NCBI GenBank assembly: GCA_022824395.1
Contig: JAJDZX010000008.1
Location: 48,998 to 112,997, forward strand
Length of the DNA: 64,000 nt
Direction of reading: 5' to 3'
From: Alphaproteobacteria bacterium
GTDB lineage: Bacteria; Pseudomonadota; Alphaproteobacteria; TMED109
Shown here: piece by piece, positions 62,056 to 64,000 of the stretch
Layout of the letters: each line of letters starts with the position of its first letter
Position numbering within the stretch: the stretch's first letter is position 1
The notes under the pieces: model-generated
What the model saw: the letters and a program-made list of their open reading frames with translations, nothing else
Told to the model about the DNA's origin: nothing
Database searches by the model: none
Made by a program: the position numbers and the translations under genes

Positions 62056-62373
62056 ATGCCATTGACACGCGACTTTAGAGTGACGATCAGGGAACGGCTC
62101 GCACGCGATCCGGGCTTCCGGGAGGCGCTGCTCGAAGAAGGTGTGCAGCGTCTTCTTGCCGGCGAGGTCGATGTCGGCAAGTCAATTCTGCGCGACTATG
62201 TCAACGCAACCATTGGGTTTGAGGAGCTCGGCGGGCTGACCGCGAAGTCGCCCAAAAGCCTGATGCGAATGCTCAGTCCGAAAGGCAACCCGCAGGCGCG
62301 CAATCTCTTCGAGATCATCAGCTGCCTTCAGGAGCGCGAGGGCCTGCACCTCAAAGTACAGGCGGTTCGATAA
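62056..62373 (+). CDS. HTH-type antitoxin of the RelE-like toxin
   Basis: A 105-residue protein. LEEGVQRLLAGEVDVGKSILRDYVNATIGFEEL and KSPKSLMRMLSPKGNPQARNLFEIISCLQ form the usual DNA-binding antitoxin that follows Gp49-like toxins (toxin first). Complete. Confidence 0.9.
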   Translation: MPLTRDFRVTIRERLARDPGFREALLEEGVQRLLAGEVDVGKSILRDYVNATIGFEELGGLTAKSPKSLMRMLSPKGNPQARNLFEIISCLQEREGLHLKVQAVR

Positions 62374-62694
62374 CTGGTGCCCGCCGTCCACTTGTTGAGC
62401 CGCCTGCGCTGTGACTTGCCTGTTGTCGTTTAGAGGGTTAGGCGAAGGAGCCTGACGGCAGTACCCCACGGGGGGTGAGGAAAGCAGCGGGTTTCAGGCT
62501 TGGCCGGCGGCGGATTTGGCGGCTTCCACCCCACGGCCCGATGCGGGGCCAGATGTTTCCGGGCCGCGGACCGAGCTTGCGGGAACGCACATGGATTCAG
62601 GGTTGTAGAGGCATCATCCGTGGCGGCAGCGGTCGCCATGGCGTACGATTGACCATCACCACAACGAGCAACCGGACTCCCCGAAGGAGGCGCC
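62374..62694. other. Upstream region of the transposase fragment
   Basis: About 320 bases without a gene. It probably holds the left end of the IS element, but I cannot place a terminal inverted repeat without its partner. It ends with AAGGAGG, the ribosome site of the transposase gene. Confidence 0.3.
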
Positions 62695-63537
62695 ATGGCG
62701 ACCGGGCAGAATCTATTGTTCTCATGGGACGATGTCGAACGGCTGGGGGACCTCGAGCGGCTGCGCCTGGCGCTTGAGGCGCTGCCGGACGAGGCCCTGC
62801 TGGCGGCGCTGGAGAAGCGCCGCGGGCGCGGCCGTGACGACTACCCGGTGCGGGCGATGTGGCGGGCGGTGGTGGCGATGATCGTCCTGCAGCATCCCTC
62901 GCTCGAGGCGCTGGTGCGGGAGCTGCGGCGGAACCCGGCGCTGCTCGAGCTGTGCGGGTTCGACCCGCTGGGCCGGCAGGGTCGGCCGCGGTGCCGGCGG
63001 GAGGCGGGGCCGGACGGGCGGGCCAACGTGGTGGTGTTCGAGCCGGCGCGGTTCCGCGACGGGGTGCCCTCGGCGTACAACTTCACGCGCTTCCTGGCGA
63101 CGGTGGCGGAGCTGGAGGTGGAGGAAGGGCTGAACGCGGCGATGCTGGCGCCGCTGCGCGGGGACCTGATGGCGCTGCTGCCCGACTTCGGTCGGCGCCT
63201 CGGCTACGACGGCAAGGCGCTGCCGGCGTACGCGACCGGGCGGGACACGCCGGGCACGGGAGAGCCGGCGGACCCGGACGCCGACTGGGGCCGGCACGAG
63301 CGAGCGGGGAAGCCGGACAAGGTCTGGTTCAGGTACGGCATGCACGTGATCGCCGACACGGTGTACGAGATCCCGGTGGCGTACCGGCTGACGCCGGCCT
63401 CGACCTCGGAGGTGAAGACGCTCGAGGCGATGGCCGCGGACCTGTTCCGGGACGAGCCGACGCTGGCGAAGCGGTGCCGGGACTTCAGCGCCGATCGGGG
63501 GCTCGACAGCGGACCGCTCAAGGCGAAGCTCTTATGA
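62695..63537 (+). pseudogene. Truncated DDE transposase (IS1182-like)
   Basis: 281 codons of a DDE transposase. The N-terminal DUF772-like part (DYPVRAMWRAVVAMIVLQHPSLEALVREL) and GYDGKALPAY, ADRGLDSGPLKAK carry the first two catalytic Asp residues. The third acidic residue and the C-terminus are lost, since the frame stops at 63537 where the IS110 fragment starts. Confidence 0.8.
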
Positions 63538-63862
63538 GCGGCTCGCCACAGGCCGTGGTCACGGCCGCGAACGCCACATCGAAGTCGCCCGCACGCGGCT
63601 CCAGGCCAACCACCCCATGCAGCTTGAGCAACCCCTTGACGGCGTTGGTCAGCGCGGTCCGCTCCTTCACCAGGCGCTGGCGCTCCCGGAGCAGGCGCTT
63701 GCGGTCTTCCTCCGCCACGCTCGGCACCCGCACCTGGCTCAGCACCGCCGCGTCGCCCCGGTCATACGCCAGCAGCGCGCGCACCATCTTCTTCGCGTCG
63801 ATCCGGTCGGTCTTGCGCTGCTTCGCCTTCCGGTTCACCAGCAGGCTCGCCGGATCGAGCAT
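63518..63862 (-). pseudogene. IS110-family transposase fragment
   Basis: The minus strand codes for DPASLLVNRKAKQRKTDRIDAKKMVRALLAY and EEDRKRLLRERQRLVKERTAL, the RuvC-like N-terminal region of IS110 transposases. It lacks the C-terminal catalytic Ser domain and is cut at 63520-63545. Upstream of 63862 the frame changes or ends; DNA up to 64000 may be its 5' end in another frame. It abuts the IS1182-like fragment, so one element probably inserted or recombined into the other. Confidence 0.7.
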
Positions 63863-64000
63863 GGTGCCGGTCGACCCGCTCGTTCCAGTCGGCCACGTCC
63901 GGCGCCGACGTCGCCAGCCGGAGCGACAGCGGCTCCAGGTCGGCCAGCGCGCCGGCGATCGCCGGCGCGGGGTCGGAGCGGCCGGTGTGGGCGATCGGCG

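Noticed and set aside
1..64000. CRISPR array
   Set aside because: No regularly spaced direct repeats of 24-40 bases with unique spacers are seen; the only regular repeats are TPR codons at 56053-56785.

Overview
The window is high-GC bacterial chromosome, read by eye as roughly two thirds G+C in most genes. Its gene families point to an alphaproteobacterium, possibly a host-associated or marine lineage; this is inferred from content (HNH protein of alphaproteobacterial type, HIG1 twin-membrane protein, DUF1289, ETF pair, many CoA, amidase and PhyH-type enzymes). I see no rRNA, tRNA, CRISPR array or replication origin. Both ends cut through genes.

Positions 1-17038 are mostly metabolic. They hold a phytanoyl-CoA-type dioxygenase (cut by the window edge), an HNH nuclease, a family III CoA-transferase, an intact TacA/TacT-type toxin-antitoxin pair, a small protein with an SSB-like acidic tail, a carboxylesterase, an SDR, a cytochrome P450, etfB-etfA, thrH, pncA and a complete branched-chain-amino-acid-type ABC importer (binding protein, two permeases, two ATPases) in one dense co-directional run.

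Positions 17320-31646 mix small accessory modules with transport and catabolism: a ribbon-helix-helix plus nucleotidyltransferase pair under a 15-bp palindrome, a tightly coupled run (M48 protease, MlrC-like M81 peptidase, acyl-CoA ligase), a ParD/ParE pair behind a 27-bp palindrome, an SMR efflux protein, a SulP transporter with an unusual C-terminal extension, threonine aldolase, a second PhyH enzyme and an MFS exporter.

Positions 31865-46560 are an accessory zone: a zeta-like kinase module, a frameshifted RecB-like nuclease, a HigB/HigA-peptidase pair, a Phd/ParE pair with a frameshifted toxin, a frameshifted TnpB element bounded by 23-bp inverted repeats, and an AT-richer, translationally coupled three-gene cassette of unknown function whose end runs into a transposase fragment. 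Ordinary enzymes (3-hydroxyisobutyrate-dehydrogenase type, tautomerase, SRPBCC, fused two-subunit 2-oxoacid dehydrogenase E1) sit between these.

Positions 46561-53685 return to metabolism: amidase, a CmcJ/NvfI-like oxygenase, a DUF2779 RecB-like nuclease, a cupin, a HAD hydrolase and a DUF1289 protein. Positions 53755-63862 are a second accessory zone with several toxin-antitoxin loci, most of whose toxins are truncated or frameshifted while the antitoxins look intact, followed by the most system-like locus in the window: two overlapping genes for P-loop ATPases, one carrying a kinesin-light-chain-type TPR array, behind a clear promoter overlapped by an inverted repeat. The right end holds a degraded acyltransferase, an IS5-like remnant, a RelE-type pair, and two transposase fragments that abut each other.
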